Assembly: GCA_003116975.1 (NCBI GenBank)
Contig: BGKB01000057.1
Span: 1 to 64,000 of the forward strand
Length of the DNA: 64,000 nt
Direction: 5' to 3'
Source of the DNA: Aurantiochytrium sp. KH105
Taxonomy: Eukaryota; Sar; Bigyra; Thraustochytrida; Thraustochytriidae
This document shows, in pieces, positions 1 to 11,100 of this stretch. Each line of letters opens with the position of its first letter. The stretch's first letter is position 1. The position numbers and the translations under genes were made by a program. The notes below the pieces were generated by a model that was not told the DNA's origin, made no database searches, and was given only the letters and a program-made list of their open reading frames with translations.

Positions 1-1351
1 CATCATGCACAGTCTTCAGGAAAACGAGATCGGCGACGATGGCGCCGTTGGGCTCGGGGAAGGCTTGGGCAAGAATAGCACGCTTACGTATTTGAAGTAA
101 GTTGGTTCGGTTGTAGGCAAGACTTTGGATTGGACAACGGAAGAAGGTGGCATGCGTGAACTTCTGCGTGAAGGAAGGCAGGTAGGCGTTCGTGGCGGAG
201 AGCAGAAAGGCGGGATTGCGCCGAGACGACGGCGACGGCGACTGCGACGGCGACATGAGGGTGGACACTGACAGCCATTCGCGCTCATCAACGAATGCAA
301 TTTTAATGCCATGCCACACCACAATCATCATGCACAGTCTTGGTTTGAACAACATCGGCCCAGATGGCGCCGTTGGGCTCGGGCAAGGCTTGGGCAAGAA
401 CAGCTCGCTTACGTCTTTGTAGTAAGTTGGTTCGGTTGTGTCGTCCTGCTTTTGATTGGAGGCAAGACTTTGGATTGGACAACGCAAGAAGGTGGCATGC
501 GTGGATTTCTGCGTGAAGGAAGGCAGGTGGGCGTTCGTGGCGGGGAGCAGAAAGGCGGGACTGTGCCAAGACGACGGCGACGGCGACATGAGGGTGGACA
601 CTGACAGCCATTTCGCGCTCATAAATCAATGCAATCAATGCCATGCCACACCACAATCATCATGCACAGTCTTTACAAAAACGAGATCGGCGACGATGGT
701 GGCGTTGGGCTCGGGGAAGGCTTGGGCAAGAACAGGTCGCTTACGTCTTTGAAGTAAGTTGGTTCGATTGTGTTTTGCTGCGTTTGATTGGAGGCAAGAC
801 TTTGGATTGGACAACGCGAGAAGGCGGCATGCGTGGATTTCTGCGTGAAGGAAGGCAGATGGGCGTTCGTGGCGGAGAGCAGAAAGGCGGGACTGCGCCA
901 AGACGACGGCGACGGCGACATGAGGGTGGACACTGACAGCCATTTCGCGCTCATCAATGAATGCAATCAATGCAATGAATGCCATGCCACACCACAATCA
1001 TCATGCACAGTCTTGAGCAGAACAACATCGGCGACTCGGGCGCCGTTGGGCTCGGGGAAGGCTTGGGCAAGAACAGCTCGCTTACGTCTTTGTCGTAAGT
1101 TGGTTCGGTTGTGTTTTGCTGCGTTTGATTGGAGGCAAGACTTTGGATTGGACAACGCAAGAAGGCGGCATGCGTGGATTTCTGCGTGAAGGAAGGCAGG
1201 TGGGCGTTCGTGGCGGAGAGCAGAAAGGCGGGACTGCGCCAAGACGACGGCGACGGCGACATGAGGGTGGACACTGACAGCCATTTCGCGCTCATCAATG
1301 AATGCAATCAATGCAATGAATGCCATGCCACACCACAATCATCATGCACAG
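1..1351 (+). repeat. Tandem LRR exon-intron units, about 325-341 bp each
   Basis: The acceptor-side landmark CATCATGCACAG starts at 1, 326, 658, 999 and 1340, giving periods of 325, 332, 341 and 341 bp. Each unit is one 84-nt LRR exon plus one intron (97-337, 422-669, 754-1010, 1095-1351). The third and fourth introns are both 257 nt and differ at only three positions by my alignment. The units duplicate a whole exon with its splice sites, so adding or removing one leaves the reading frame intact. Confidence 0.9.
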
Positions 1352-4300
1352 TCTTCAGTCGAACAACATCGGCGTCGCTGGTCAGACGACGATTGCCGAG
1401 GTGCTCTTGTCGAAGAATGGTTGCTTGCGTCAAATCTTGTAAGTTGTGTTTGGACATGACTTTTGCTTTGCAGAAAGTATTAAAATTCTGCATACTGACC
1501 CTTCCGTTCTCTGGAATCAGTGGCCTACCTAATCTACCATCAAGCTCGTGGACCGAGCTGCTCCAAACTTCGAAAGGCGGCGCCAGGGTGAAGCGAATTC
1601 GGGAGTATCTTTTCGACAAGGATGAAGAAAAATGGACGTTGGCCGCGCATGAGCTGGCTGGGGAATCGGCGCACATATTCGCGCTCTTTGTTATTCTTGT
1701 CACTCGAGAATACGCGGAGATGCAGGAGACGCAGATGCGTCTCGAGAACCCTGATTTTTGGCTTCTGAAGCATGAAAGTGCGAACGACGAGGAGAAAGAG
1801 GGACAGGACGAAGACGCCAATCTTCCATTGATCCATGCACTGTTTGACTGTCACGCGACCAGAACGGAATTTTCCCTTCCGCGACGATTTTGCGATGAAG
1901 TTCTCATGAAGTTCCTTTCTCTCAAAGATGGTCTACTGTTGATGAAGGCTGAAGACAACGGTGGTCGAACGGTTCGTTCACTTGCGCTCACTAATAAGAA
2001 TACCAAGGGGTGGGCCAAAATGTATGGCACATATCTCGATCGTTACAGTGTCATGGAAGGCCCTCCAGTTCATGAATCCAAAACATGCGCGGTTCATTTC
2101 GCGACGGACATCCTAACAAACAAAGCTGTGGCGCTCAAGATCATGCGTGAAAAAGACCAATACGATCGCGAGATTGTTGCACGCACAGCTGCAGACGGCG
2201 GAGATGCGAATCTTGAAGGCTGTTTGCCGCTTCTCCACCGCGAGGATTCGGCGTTCGCTGGACGCCTGAAAAATGAGCTTTGCCTGGTGATGAAAAGAGG
2301 CTCGCGGTCGCTTTTTGAAGCCATTAATACGGAGCGCTTTGCTGGCCGCGATCTGCAAAAGATCCGCACGATCGCGTACAAGATTCTTTCTGCAGTCAAA
2401 AGTCTGCACGACAGCGGTCGAATTCATGGTGACATCAAGCCGCGCAACGTTGTGCGTGTCGCTGCTTCAAAGCAGTACACGTTCTCGGACAAAGGCAAAG
2501 GAGGTCGTCTCGAGGTGCCTCAGGAATGGCGAGACAACGTGACGGGAGAGCGCTCAGACGTTACAAGTGACGAAGACTGGCAACTTATCGATTTGGACGC
2601 ATCGGCGAAGATGGAGGATCTGATTACTGAAAAGGTGAGCACAGGTTACGCAGCCCCCGAATTAGCCAAATGGCATTTCCTGCCCAAAACAAAAAGGGAC
2701 AAGGCGCCCCCGGCTGACCCAGCGATTGATGTTTGGGGCTTCGGCGTGGTGCTTTTTCAGATGCTCTCGGGCACGAAACTTTTCATGGTTGACGAGTCTG
2801 ACGACAACCTCGTGACGAACCACGACAAGGTGGAGCTAATGAATTGGCTTGCGCTGGACGACGAACGTCTTCGTCGCATCAAGAGTCGTCATGAGAAAGA
2901 TGAGGAGAAGGAGGGAGAGAACGGCGGTGAGATGATTGGGGGTGAAGATAGCGTGAATACAGATGGTCTCGATGCGGATGCTTACCAGATCGAGGCCGCG
3001 CGCGACTTGGTGCGACTTTGCCTTCGCGGCGATGCGAACGAACGCATAAAAATAGATCAAATTCTCAACGAGCATCCGTTTTTTGAGACCCTTCGCAACC
3101 TAAGCCATGAGAGCGAAGAGGTAGATACGGCCACCAAGGTCGCGCGCGCGAACAAGCGCGATTTCTCTCGTTTCTCTCGCCGTGTGATGAGCCTTCACAG
3201 GCGCGTGGTTCCCAGACGATTCAGTCTTTTCGGTAGCACGACCAAGTCGCGACTGAACAGAAATACAAGGTCGAGTATCTTTTACGAGGAACGTGCCCAT
3301 AACGAACTCATTGCGCTCCCAACATACCACTTTTTCCTGTCGCACATGCAGGCACAGGCGGCAGGGACTGTCAAGGACCTTGCAGCTGGCCTCGAGCGCC
3401 ATCGAATGTCATCTTGGGTTGATATGAATGCGACTGAGATTAGCCTTGAAGGCATGCATCGTGGCGTGCTTTCGTCGCAGTGCTTTATCATGGTGCTCAC
3501 CGAAGATGTACTGTTTCGGCCCTACTGTCTCGCCGAGTTGCATTATGCCGTTGAGTACTTTGGCCAAACAGAAGGTGGGCTGGCGAAGCACATTTTTTTC
3601 ATTGTCGAAGAAGATGACCGATTTCATCCATGGAATGATCATAACGTGCCATGGCATTGTCCTTCCGAAGATCTAATTGCGGACGAGGACCATTCGCATC
3701 GACAAGGGGCCGGCGATGACAGAGCTTCCAGTCCTAGCACAGTCTTAAGCAAGCTGGGCGCATGCACCTTTAGGTCAAAGAGGCAAGACGATGCGTCGCA
3801 GCATACTGGCGGCGACGAGGCAGATGCAGTAAGACATGCATCCAAACTTGAGAATTTACAAAAGTCATTGAAGGAGCTAAAGCTGCAGGACTGGAAAGGA
3901 GTTCCTGTGCGGCCAGAACAGATACTGAACAATGCGGAGACGGCTCTGTCAGAATGCAAACGTATCACATATCGTCGACGTCTCTTTGAGGAAGATGCAA
4001 TGCTGCGTGTTCTGGCAGAGAGAGCAGATTTCCAAGCCATCCCACGTCACATTGGGAAAATTGCTACAAACGAGAAGGAAGATCTTCGACTAAAGGTGGT
4101 GGGCAAACAAAGCTCCAAGGCAGTCAAAAACTTTGGACTCAAGCTCGGTAAGCAAAGGGTTTCTTTGAGAAGCGAAAAACCTCACGTCGTGGTGGTCGTA
4201 CTTGAGAAAGATTGCTGGGACGACGTTCAAAGGTTTTGGGAGAGCCAACCCCAAAAAGGAAGCGATGCTGAGGAAATGGGCGCTCCTCTTCTTGCAGTCG

Positions 4301-4530
4301 CGGTCTGCGGTACTGATGAGGAGTGGGATTTCAAGGACAAGAATAAGTTTAAAAACCCTGCACTCCGTTCTGAACTCTTTGACAGCCTCGAGGTGCTCAT
4401 GTGGCGGGATGCTCCTGGCGCCAAAAACCGGGATCCGGAAAAGTACATTGTGGAACACGAGGAACCAGCGCTCATCACGGAGCTTTGCTCACGTGCGAAA
4501 ATGTTGCAGCGGTCTCCTCTTAATATCTGA
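13..4530 (+). CDS. LRR - protein kinase-like - TIR receptor-like protein (5' partial)
   Basis: Six exons can be modelled: 13-96, 338-421, 670-753, 1011-1094, 1352-1438 and 1521-4530. Each of the first five begins after a CAG acceptor, ends before GTAAGT, and is spliced in the same phase, so the frame stays open into the last exon. Each encodes one 28-residue ribonuclease-inhibitor-type leucine-rich repeat (pattern L-x5-IG-x2-GAVGLG-x-GLGKN-x-SLT). The last exon holds a kinase-like domain: VALKIM at 2128-2145, HGDIKPRN at 2422-2448, DLD in place of DFG near 2590, and an APE motif at 2650-2664. A TIR domain follows (about 3310-3610). It starts FFLSH and contains CLAEL at 3526-3540, whose Glu aligns with the catalytic Glu of NAD-cleaving TIRs. 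No NB-ARC or NACHT domain is visible in this part. The 5' end, and so further LRRs, lies upstream of the window. Role in recognition and signalling is inferred. Confidence 0.8.
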
Positions 4531-5768
4531 ACCCCCTTTGACAACAATTAGATTCCTTTTGCATCCTTGCTCATCGCTCAAGAGAAGCTCGACGTTGAAA
4601 CTGATCGTTTGCTGTATGAAGGGTCCCGCTTTGACATTTCTTGAATTCCCCGCGCCACAAGAGACTCTCTGAGGTTCAAATCGATGAGTTGTACAGGTGC
4701 AAGGGGACAGAATAATGGGTCTTGGTGAGCAAAACTATCTTGCCAATTTGCAGCATCTGATCCTTGACGGAGTTTATGAGCTGAGGCATATTTTAAAGGT
4801 CCTTTGCCAAGGTTTGCGGCACGATGAGGGTAGCTGAAGGCATGTTGCGCATCCGAGTCATGCTTAAAGTGCTCTGCAGATTAGAAGATAGCGCGAATCC
4901 AATTTCAGCAGCAGCAGCAGCAGCAAAAGCGACACGAGACAGCGGTTATAGTCATAGCGAAACGGATGTCTCTTGCTTGATTTCAATAGATGGATGATCC
5001 AGGAAGTGATGCGCTCTGGGAATGCCAGACCAGCTCGGACGCTCATCGTACCAAGACTAAACGGTCATAACACATAGTGGCTGAGCGATGACTATCAGGC
5101 ATGCTCGTCGCGTACCTGGCGAATGTTGCTTGCACACTTTGACTTTGAATGCATCTGTGTCCTTTCTATCTGAAGCTTCAAGTGTTCTTTTCGTGGCCTC
5201 CACATTGAAATTCAAAAAAAAAAAGTATCAAAACCCTCGAAATAAGTTTGATGTGAAGGGAGACTTCTTCCAAGTTTTAGCGTAGACTTGCTCATGATGT
5301 CACTGTGTCGTGCAAGTTTACAAGTTGCGATTAACTTGACGCCGAATTATTTTTCTTGCATGAGGGACGGTGGCAGACTTCTTCTTAAGATCTTCTTGCT
5401 TTGACTGAGAGTATACCTTGCATTTTATACATACACGAAGTCGACGCGGTTGTTCAGATTTGACATCGTTCCTTCTGTTTTTCAAGATTTAGTCTTTTTG
5501 GCCATTGGACTTCTTCTCAAGATCTTCTTGCTTTGACTGAGAGTATACCTTGCATTTTATACATACACAAAGTCGACGCGGTTGTTCAGATCGACTTTGA
5601 GTTTCAAATTCACCTTTTCCCTCAAACAAGCCTGGCTGGGCCAAGGTCCAAAAGAAGCGCCGTTTACGAAACAGCCATGTGTTTGTTTTATGTAAACGCG
5701 TGCTCTGCCTGTTCTCACCACTACAACACGTTGAACAAGAAGAGAGGGGAAAAAGAAAAAAGTCAAAC
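4531..5768. other. Intergenic spacer between converging genes
   Basis: This is the tail-to-tail spacer between the LRR-kinase-TIR gene and CFAP52. I see no convincing gene. It contains a short CAG tract at about 4904-4924 and a duplicated 84-bp block described separately. The short open frames here have no recognisable similarity to anything and no supporting context. Confidence 0.6.
5376..5591. repeat. Direct repeat of an 84-bp block, period 132 bp
   Basis: The block at 5376-5459 recurs at 5508-5591 with about two mismatches. Both copies run from GACTTCTTCTT to GGTTGTTCAGAT. They lie immediately downstream of the CFAP52 stop codon (minus-strand gene), so one or both may fall in its 3' untranslated region. 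No coding or structural role is evident. Confidence 0.85.
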
Positions 5769-7637
5769 TCATTTGTGGCCCATTGACCTTCCTGCTGCCT
5801 TTGCCTCCTCGTCGCCAGCGTCATCGTCGAGATACACATTCCAGACCGCAATACACTTGTCTGAAGCCACCGCCACAAGTTGCTTCTGGTCAGGGCTCCA
5901 CGCCAAATCCTGAATCCCTCGCACCGTGTTGCCGGCAGACGTCGCCAAAAGTCGTCCAGAAGAGAGAGCCCACACGCGGACACGACCGTCCGTTGCAGCT
6001 GCAGCCAAAAAGGCTCCGTCCCCGGGAGACACGCGCACCGCCGTGAAACCTAGCGCCTTGGAACCATGAACCGAAACCTCTGAAACAGGCTGGTCCAAAT
6101 CAAAATCCCACGTGCAAATGCGGCCATCCGAACTCGCGGTAATGAGCTCGTTCTCGCTGTCGAGACGCTGCGTCATCGAGCTCGGAACGCCTCCCTGCTG
6201 CGGAATTTGATGCTGGACCATGCGCCGCTCCTTCTTGAGGTCGTATGTGAAAATGCTTCGATCCTCACCGCACGAGTGAAGCAAGTGCGCAGCGCGGCAG
6301 TCTGGAAGCACGCTCGTGACCGCGCGCCCCACATGGTCCGAAAACTCAAAGAGCTGCGCTCGTGACGATCGTGCCCACAGACGGACGCCGCCTCGCAAGC
6401 CACCCGTCGCATAATACAGCTGCGTGGCGCACACCGACGACACGCCATCACGGTGTGCGGTGGCAATCTCCCACGAAAGAGGCGCGGCATCCGACTTGAC
6501 TTCGCGCCATGCTCGAACAGCACCAGAAGCAAAACCTACAATCACCTCGCTCGCAACATCGTCAAAAGCAAGGCAGGTGCCCGCGTCCCGGTGTCTCGGC
6601 TGCGCCTGCGTCACCACAGAATAATCCGACAGATCCCAAACGCGAACCATGCCCGCTGCATTCAACGTCGCAAAGCGAATCGAACACGACGCTTTAAAGG
6701 CGACCGCAACAACGCTTGCCGTCTCACTTTGGAATTCGCGAAGCACCTTCAGCGTCGCAACGTCGAGCTCGTAGCAACGACCCTCGCTAGTACCAACCAG
6801 GACGCGCTCGCTTCCGCTCGCAGACAGACTCGTGACGCTGCCAAAGACGCTCATCTCGGCATCGAGTCTCCACTCCGCACCGCGTCCCGTAAGTCGCTTG
6901 ATTGTACCATCTCCACCGCCCACAAACACATAGACGCCCGCGGCGCACATACTTCGAGCACCGCCACTGCACACTGGAAAACTAGCACGATACACCTGCG
7001 AGTCCAACTGATAGACACTAACGTCGCCTACGCTTGTACACAGCAGCAAAGTCTCGCCGCATGGAGACTGACAAACGTCAAGGTACTCGCGGATCAAACC
7101 GGCAGGGAGCCGAAAGGGCAGCTTCGAGACTTCGTATTGCATGTTGCCAACAGAGTAGCGGAGCTGAAAGGAAAGCACCTGAGGCCCCACCGTAGCGTAC
7201 AAAACATATTCGGGCCTCCGCGAGCCTTCGACACGACGTGCCGGACCCCATTCAAGGGCAGTGGGCACCAAGCCGCTGCCCAAGCCCAAGCTGGCAATAA
7301 TCTCGCCAGTTTGCATGTCCCACACATACAGGGTGCCATCGCGCCCCGATCCGGCGAGGAAGACCTCATCTCCAGAAAAGGCGAGGCAAACTGCCGCCTG
7401 GCGAATGCCCTTGAGTCTATACACGTCCACTTGCTGGGCGAGGTCCCACACAATCACTTGCGCTTCTGGAATTGCCATGCGTCGTGAACCCTCCTGGCCC
7501 GACGCAGCTAGCGTTCCCTTTGCAGAAACAGCCACCACCGAGACCGTCTCGTCGTGTCCTTGCAGAAATCGCTGATTGTGGTCATCGCGTAGATCCTGAA
7601 TGACAACATTGCATCCCATCCTGGTTTCGTTTGTCAT
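5769..7637 (-). CDS. CFAP52: Cilia- and flagella-associated protein 52 (WD40-repeat, WDR16)
   Basis: The 622-residue protein is almost the same length as animal CFAP52/WDR16 (about 620). It opens with the family-typical GCNVVIQDL segment, followed by a QGHDETVSVVAVS strand and two WD40 propellers. Blade ends are visible as VIVWDL, TLYVWDM, MVRVWDL, ICTWDF, RVRVWAL and IAVWNV near the C-terminus. CFAP52 is a microtubule inner protein of axonemal doublets and is needed for ciliary motility in known systems, so its presence argues for a motile flagellated stage. The gene is intronless. The start at 7637 is the ATG just before the conserved N-terminus. A short acidic tail follows the last blade. 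Recognition is from sequence pattern, with no database search behind it. Confidence 0.88.
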   Translation of the reverse strand: MTNETRMGCNVVIQDLRDDHNQRFLQGHDETVSVVAVSAKGTLAASGQEGSRRMAIPEAQVIVWDLAQQVDVYRLKGIRQAAVCLAFSGDEVFLAGSGRDGTLYVWDMQTGEIIASLGLGSGLVPTALEWGPARRVEGSRRPEYVLYATVGPQVLSFQLRYSVGNMQYEVSKLPFRLPAGLIREYLDVCQSPCGETLLLCTSVGDVSVYQLDSQVYRASFPVCSGGARSMCAAGVYVFVGGGDGTIKRLTGRGAEWRLDAEMSVFGSVTSLSASGSERVLVGTSEGRCYELDVATLKVLREFQSETASVVAVAFKASCSIRFATLNAAGMVRVWDLSDYSVVTQAQPRHRDAGTCLAFDDVASEVIVGFASGAVRAWREVKSDAAPLSWEIATAHRDGVSSVCATQLYYATGGLRGGVRLWARSSRAQLFEFSDHVGRAVTSVLPDCRAAHLLHSCGEDRSIFTYDLKKERRMVQHQIPQQGGVPSSMTQRLDSENELITASSDGRICTWDFDLDQPVSEVSVHGSKALGFTAVRVSPGDGAFLAAAATDGRVRVWALSSGRLLATSAGNTVRGIQDLAWSPDQKQLVAVASDKCIAVWNVYLDDDAGDEEAKAAGRSMGHK

Positions 7638-8129
7638 TGTCGTTTGTCATCGTCGTCGTCGTCATTGTTTTCGTGTGATAATTCACCGTCCATCCTTCTC
7701 GTTGTTAGAGTTCGTCCACGTGATCGCGGAGACAAGACGTCATACCATCTATTAGACTTACCCCATAAGGCACAGGTCTGCATTCTTCGGGTGTCCGCAG
7801 AGCACCTTGCTATGCTCCCCGGAAAATCCAATCACGTGTTCCAGCTCAACCGGGTCCATCGTTTCCCGCCTCTACTTGCCTTGCCACACGCTTGATCCCC
7901 GAGGCGTCAATCACCCCTCCGCGCGCGCGCGCGCGGCCTACACAGCTCTTCGCTCTGTCTTCTTCCTCTCCTTTTCCTTTTTGCAGCTCTGTCTGCTTTT
8001 CCTCTGATTCTCGCATTGCATCGTGAAAGTTTGAACTTTTAGAACCGTAACGGCCATCAACAACGTATACTTTTTGTCAACAATAAAGGGGCCCAAAGAC
8101 TTTTTCTTTTTTTAAAATGTCAGTGTAAA
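7638..8129. promoter_or_regulatory. Spacer upstream of CFAP52, with alternating GC tract
   Basis: This 492-bp interval lies between the 5' end of CFAP52 and the 3' end of the next minus-strand gene, so it should carry the CFAP52 promoter. It includes an alternating (GC)n tract at about 7919-7935 and a C/T-rich stretch at 7955-8005. I see no defined promoter element or gene. Confidence 0.4.
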
Positions 8130-11100
8130 TCACGAGGAATCCTCCACCTTGGAGATGACCAATGAACGCATGCGCCCAAACCCGCGCGTGACATAGTCAA
8201 GTCCCAGCTCTTCACAAACTTCAGTCACCACGGCTTGAACTTCAGGCCGCAATACAGGCGTACTTATTTCGTTGCAGTCCTTGTGCTCGCGTAAAAAACA
8301 TGTCAGCCACTTTTCCACGCCATACTTTGACCAGTCAGAGTTATTTAACCACGATGCGGCATGCGCGACGTCATCAAAGGGCGCGTCATCCTCCAATGCG
8401 TCAGTATTGGCAGCATTGTCGCCCGCGTCCAAGTCATCAAGATCTTTCTGTGCGCCGTGAGCGTCGTCGCGAAACTCGAGCGGGATATCGTACGTGCTTT
8501 CTCCCGTGGCAAGGTTGTAGTAGTAGTTGTGTCCAGATGCTGGGTCATGATACTCTTGCCAAGGTCCAGATTCTCGTAGAGGTCCATCGTTTTCTTCCTC
8601 CGCAATCTTGTCAAAGTCTGTGGGACGCTCATACTGAAGTGCACCAGTGATCGTATTCTCGTACACCATGACGCCCGAGTCAGCATCGACGTACTTGGTC
8701 CAGCCATCAGCGCCCTCTTCAAAGCCAAGTGGGCGCGGGGTCTCAAATCCATCGGGGCGCATGTATTGCGTTGCCCCTGAAGTCTCATTATAGTAATAGT
8801 CGCGACCCACCGTTTCATCATGAAATTTCATCCACACGTCATCGCGTGGGGTGTCGTACCCCGGTGGTCTGTCGTATTGCGAGGCGTGAGTCTCATGATT
8901 GAAATAGTATGGCGTTCCCGACGACGCATCCACATACCGGCTCCACGTTGGGTGATTGTGTCGGTAGCGCGCATCTTCAGGATCTTCGCGCGGCGACTCG
9001 TATGCTGCGGGTCGCTCAAACAAAGAAATTCCGGTCGCCGCATTGTGGTAAAAGGCACGCCCGGTCTCCTCTTGAAAGACCTTGACCCACTCTTCTGCAT
9101 GTTTTTCTTCATCGACGCTCGCTCCTCCATCGCCATTTTTAGAATCCGGTGGTAAGGCCTCGTCGCCCTGCACGAGAAGTGCGGGATTATCGTACGTGGA
9201 TTCCCCCGTCTTGAGATTGTACCAATACTCTACTTGGTTTTCCTCATCAAAGTACTCCTTCCATGAATCCTCGACGCGCGGCGACTCGTAGTCTGCAGGT
9301 CGTTCGAAACGGACCTTTTGCTTTTGTCGATGCAAAAAGATCTCTCTTTCATTTTCGTAATCCCATAGCCTTTGCCATCGAGCCACCGCCGTACCTTCTG
9401 ATTTCATCGGTGCTTCACTCTCGCTGTCACTAAGACTTTCAGACTCACTATCAGCGTGGCGAGAATCGTCATCCTTGCTCTCCTTGCGCCTGCGTTTCTC
9501 GGCCTCTCGTACTATATCCGCTTCGGGGTCCAGCTCAGGGATACCTGCGGTAACCGGTAGACCTTGCTCCATTTGCTCGGCACGCAATTTACGGTGCCAC
9601 CCAAGACGATCATCTTGCTCAATTTCAGAAGGCCATATGGAGGGCCACTCGCCATCGCCATAATCAATGCGTTTTCCATACGCATCATAAAGTGCGCGAT
9701 AAGGGTGGTCCTTGCGATACCCTCCATGATGAACTTGGCCCCAGCAAGCTTCACAAAAGAACTCAGCGCAGGTTCCGCACTCCACATACGCATCTACGCT
9801 CTCGCAGTTCGTGCACGCGGGTCTTGGAAGGAGATCGAGCATGTCTTGTGGCATGCGCCAGCGCACTTCGCCCGTATCTTGATTGTAGTAAAAGGGGCGA
9901 TCCTGCTCGACATCATGCATTTGCTTCCAGCGGCGCTTACGCTCTTCGCGAAAGATGATTGCGCGCTTGCGCCCAATGCGTCCTCGATATTGTTTTTGCA
10001 CGAGAATGGCAGCCCACGTATCGAGGTCGCGCTGTCGACGCTCGCGATCCAGCTTTTCCTCGCGCACAGCCGCCACCTTGCGACGCGCAAGGCGTTTTCG
10101 AAGCAAGCACTGCATACGTTGCGCAGCAGCTTGTTGCTCGGCTTCGCGCGCCGCGCGAACCTGACGAATCATCTGCACCGCAAGCTTGCCCTGGCGTCCA
10201 CGCCAAATGGCCTGCACCTTGAGCGCGGCCCTCTCGGACGCAGCTGCTCGTTTGGCAGACCTCAACATGTGCACAGCAAGGCTTCCCTTTTTCGCACGCC
10301 ACATGCACTGCAGCTTGATAGCAGCTCGTTCTCTCTCCTCCACGGCTTCACGCTTGCGAGCAAGCTTTCTCCGCGCCAAGCGCACCCGCGCCGCCTGTTG
10401 CATTTTGATGCTCGCCTGCACCTTGCGCTCCGCCTCGAGCGCTTCCAGTTCCTTGCGCTGCGCAGCTCTGCGACGCTCGCGTCGTCCACGCATGATGCTC
10501 TGCAGCTTGGTCGCGGCGGCCTCCTCGGCGGCCAACTTTGCGAGCCGCACGGCGCGCAGCATCTCAAAGCGCTTGCGTCCCAAACGCCCTCGCCACAGCG
10601 TCTGCACGCGCGTGGCGGCACGCGCACACTTTTCAATGTACACTTGTCGAGCCCTGCGCGCGGCGTACAAGAGGTCCTTGGCGAGTTTGCCGCGCCAGCG
10701 CGTCTGAATGTAGATTGCGGCAGCCTGGCGGCGGCGCTCCAGCGCCTCGGCGCGTCTGACCGCGGCAACTTTTTGCGCCTGGCGCGCGCGAAAGAGACTC
10801 TGTAATTTTGTCGCCGCCTCGATCTCTTTGCGTCGCTGCAGTCGCCGCAAAATGGCGTACTTGCGCGCGACGCGGCCACGCCAGTGTGCCTGCAGACGTC
10901 GCGCGGTCCAATGCATGAGACGGATTTCGCGCCGTCGCGCAGCTTCGCGTCGGGCCATTCGAGCACGATGCGTGCTCTGGATGAGCACGGCGGCTTTCCA
11001 CACGGCGCCGTAGTCATCGATGAACCGCATGTCCCTGCACTTATCGTCTGGGGCCACGCCCACGAATTGTACGCCCTTGTGTACGTGCGTGTATTTCCAG

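Noticed and set aside
303-1338. Overlapping antisense frames of about 97-133 codons repeated through the LRR introns
   Set aside because: They recur only because the introns are recent duplicates, they run antisense across exon-intron borders, and they have no domain. The spliced plus-strand LRR model explains the region better.
1-1351. CRISPR-like or satellite array
   Set aside because: The units are 325-341 bp, contain splice sites and coding exons, and belong to a eukaryotic gene.
1129-1520. Treating the in-frame start at 1129 as the beginning of the kinase-TIR gene
   Set aside because: That start lies inside an intron copy. Translation through 1129-1520 reads intron sequence, whereas the splice at 1438/1521 preserves frame and extends the LRR series.
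4660-4700. B-box-like GGTTCAAATC suggesting a tRNA gene
   Set aside because: There is no A-box or cloverleaf upstream at the right distance.
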